NCBI RefSeq assembly: GCF_963676815.1
Contig: NZ_OY781365.1
Span: 806,001-870,000, forward strand
Direction of reading: 5' to 3'
Length of the DNA stretch: 64,000 nt
Origin: an uncultured Draconibacterium sp.
GTDB lineage: Bacteria > Bacteroidota > Bacteroidia > Bacteroidales > Prolixibacteraceae
Positions 63,719-64,000 of the stretch are shown in pieces. The position numbers and the translations under genes are program-made. Within the stretch, counting starts at the first letter, position 1, and every line of letters begins with the position of its first letter. The notes beneath the pieces were generated by a model that did no database searches, was not told the origin of the DNA, and worked only from the letters and a program-made list of their open reading frames with translations.

Positions 63719-64000
63719 ATGAAACAAACTATTATTTTCATTCTTTTGGCGCTTTTTATTTCGCCAATAACAAACGGACAAGAAACGCCGCAATACGAAG
63801 TAAAAATCATTACCACAATCGAATCGATCATCCCAAGTGGTGTTGGCCGTTCACGACTAATTTCTACTGATCACGAAGTGGATTACAAAGAATTTACCAC
63901 GCGGCAAACAGCCGAAAACGGCGACAGAAATAAAAGCGACCGCGAGGAAATCCGCATCAAAGATTTTGATGAAACCAAACTACTCAACTTCTTTAATGTT
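63719..64000 (+). CDS. Secreted protein of unknown function, paralog 2 (cut by window end)
   Basis: 94 codons from the ATG at 63719-63721, open to the edge. Signal peptide (MKQTIIFILLALFISPITNG), then YEVKIITTIESIIPSGVGRS, VDYKEFTTRQTAEN and RIKDFDETKLLNFFN, position by position like paralog 1. 47 bases downstream of it, so one operon. The conserved ESLVPNGLGRSR / ESIIPSGVGRSR block is the family signature here. Confidence 0.75.
   Translation, partial: MKQTIIFILLALFISPITNGQETPQYEVKIITTIESIIPSGVGRSRLISTDHEVDYKEFTTRQTAENGDRNKSDREEIRIKDFDETKLLNFFNV

Overview
The window comes from a Bacteroidota chromosome, most likely a marine or sediment Bacteroidales/Marinilabiliales-type bacterium. This is inferred from type IX secretion (T9SS) C-terminal sorting domains on giant surface proteins, TTG-N19-TAnnTTTG promoters without clear Shine-Dalgarno sites, short cysteine-poor L36 and S14 proteins, and a fusA gene followed directly by rpsJ with no tuf between them. 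Nothing in the sequence names the species.

Layout. Positions 1-778 hold the 5' part of a secreted aminopeptidase C. Positions ~998-17315 are a ~16.3 kb integrated element: a decayed prophage carrying a large serine integrase. It entered the 3' end of the chromosomal tag gene (3-methyladenine DNA glycosylase I). The native gene is now split into a 5' part (17298-17813) and a 3' remnant (937-999) on either side of the element, and the element brings its own full-length tag (1033-1605). Its late genes (tail fibre, LamG protein, small tail-associated protein; 2128-4931) read through only if TGA encodes tryptophan. Five in-frame TGA codons occur, two of them at strongly conserved Trp positions, and no element gene ends in TGA. 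The element also carries a co-directional group of uncharacterised membrane and coiled-coil genes (8857-15297). It has been damaged by an IS3-family element that is itself interrupted by an IS21-family element, and by a second identical IS21 copy.

Positions 17951-21549 hold a secreted TPR protein and rarA. Positions 22020-41568 are a cell-surface block: a 2125-residue T9SS protein with 17 thrombospondin type 3 repeats, a 1451-residue FG-GAP/Ig-like T9SS protein interrupted by a second IS3 copy, three tandem paralogous lipoproteins, and two paralogous seven-transmembrane (7TMR-DISM) regulators with LuxR-like HTH domains. The T9SS genes and the first lipoprotein gene share an upstream motif, and the two regulator genes share a different conserved upstream block.

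Positions 41745-59260 are one long minus-strand operon, str-S10-spc-alpha: rpsL, rpsG, fusA, rpsJ through rpoA and rplQ, with two candidate promoters upstream of rpsL and a terminator after rplQ. Positions 59462-62965 encode an HlyD-type adaptor and a C39-peptidase ABC exporter. Two tandem secreted paralogs of unknown function follow on the plus strand, the second cut by the window end.

No rRNA, tRNA or CRISPR array was found. In particular, no suppressor tRNA for TGA is visible inside the element.
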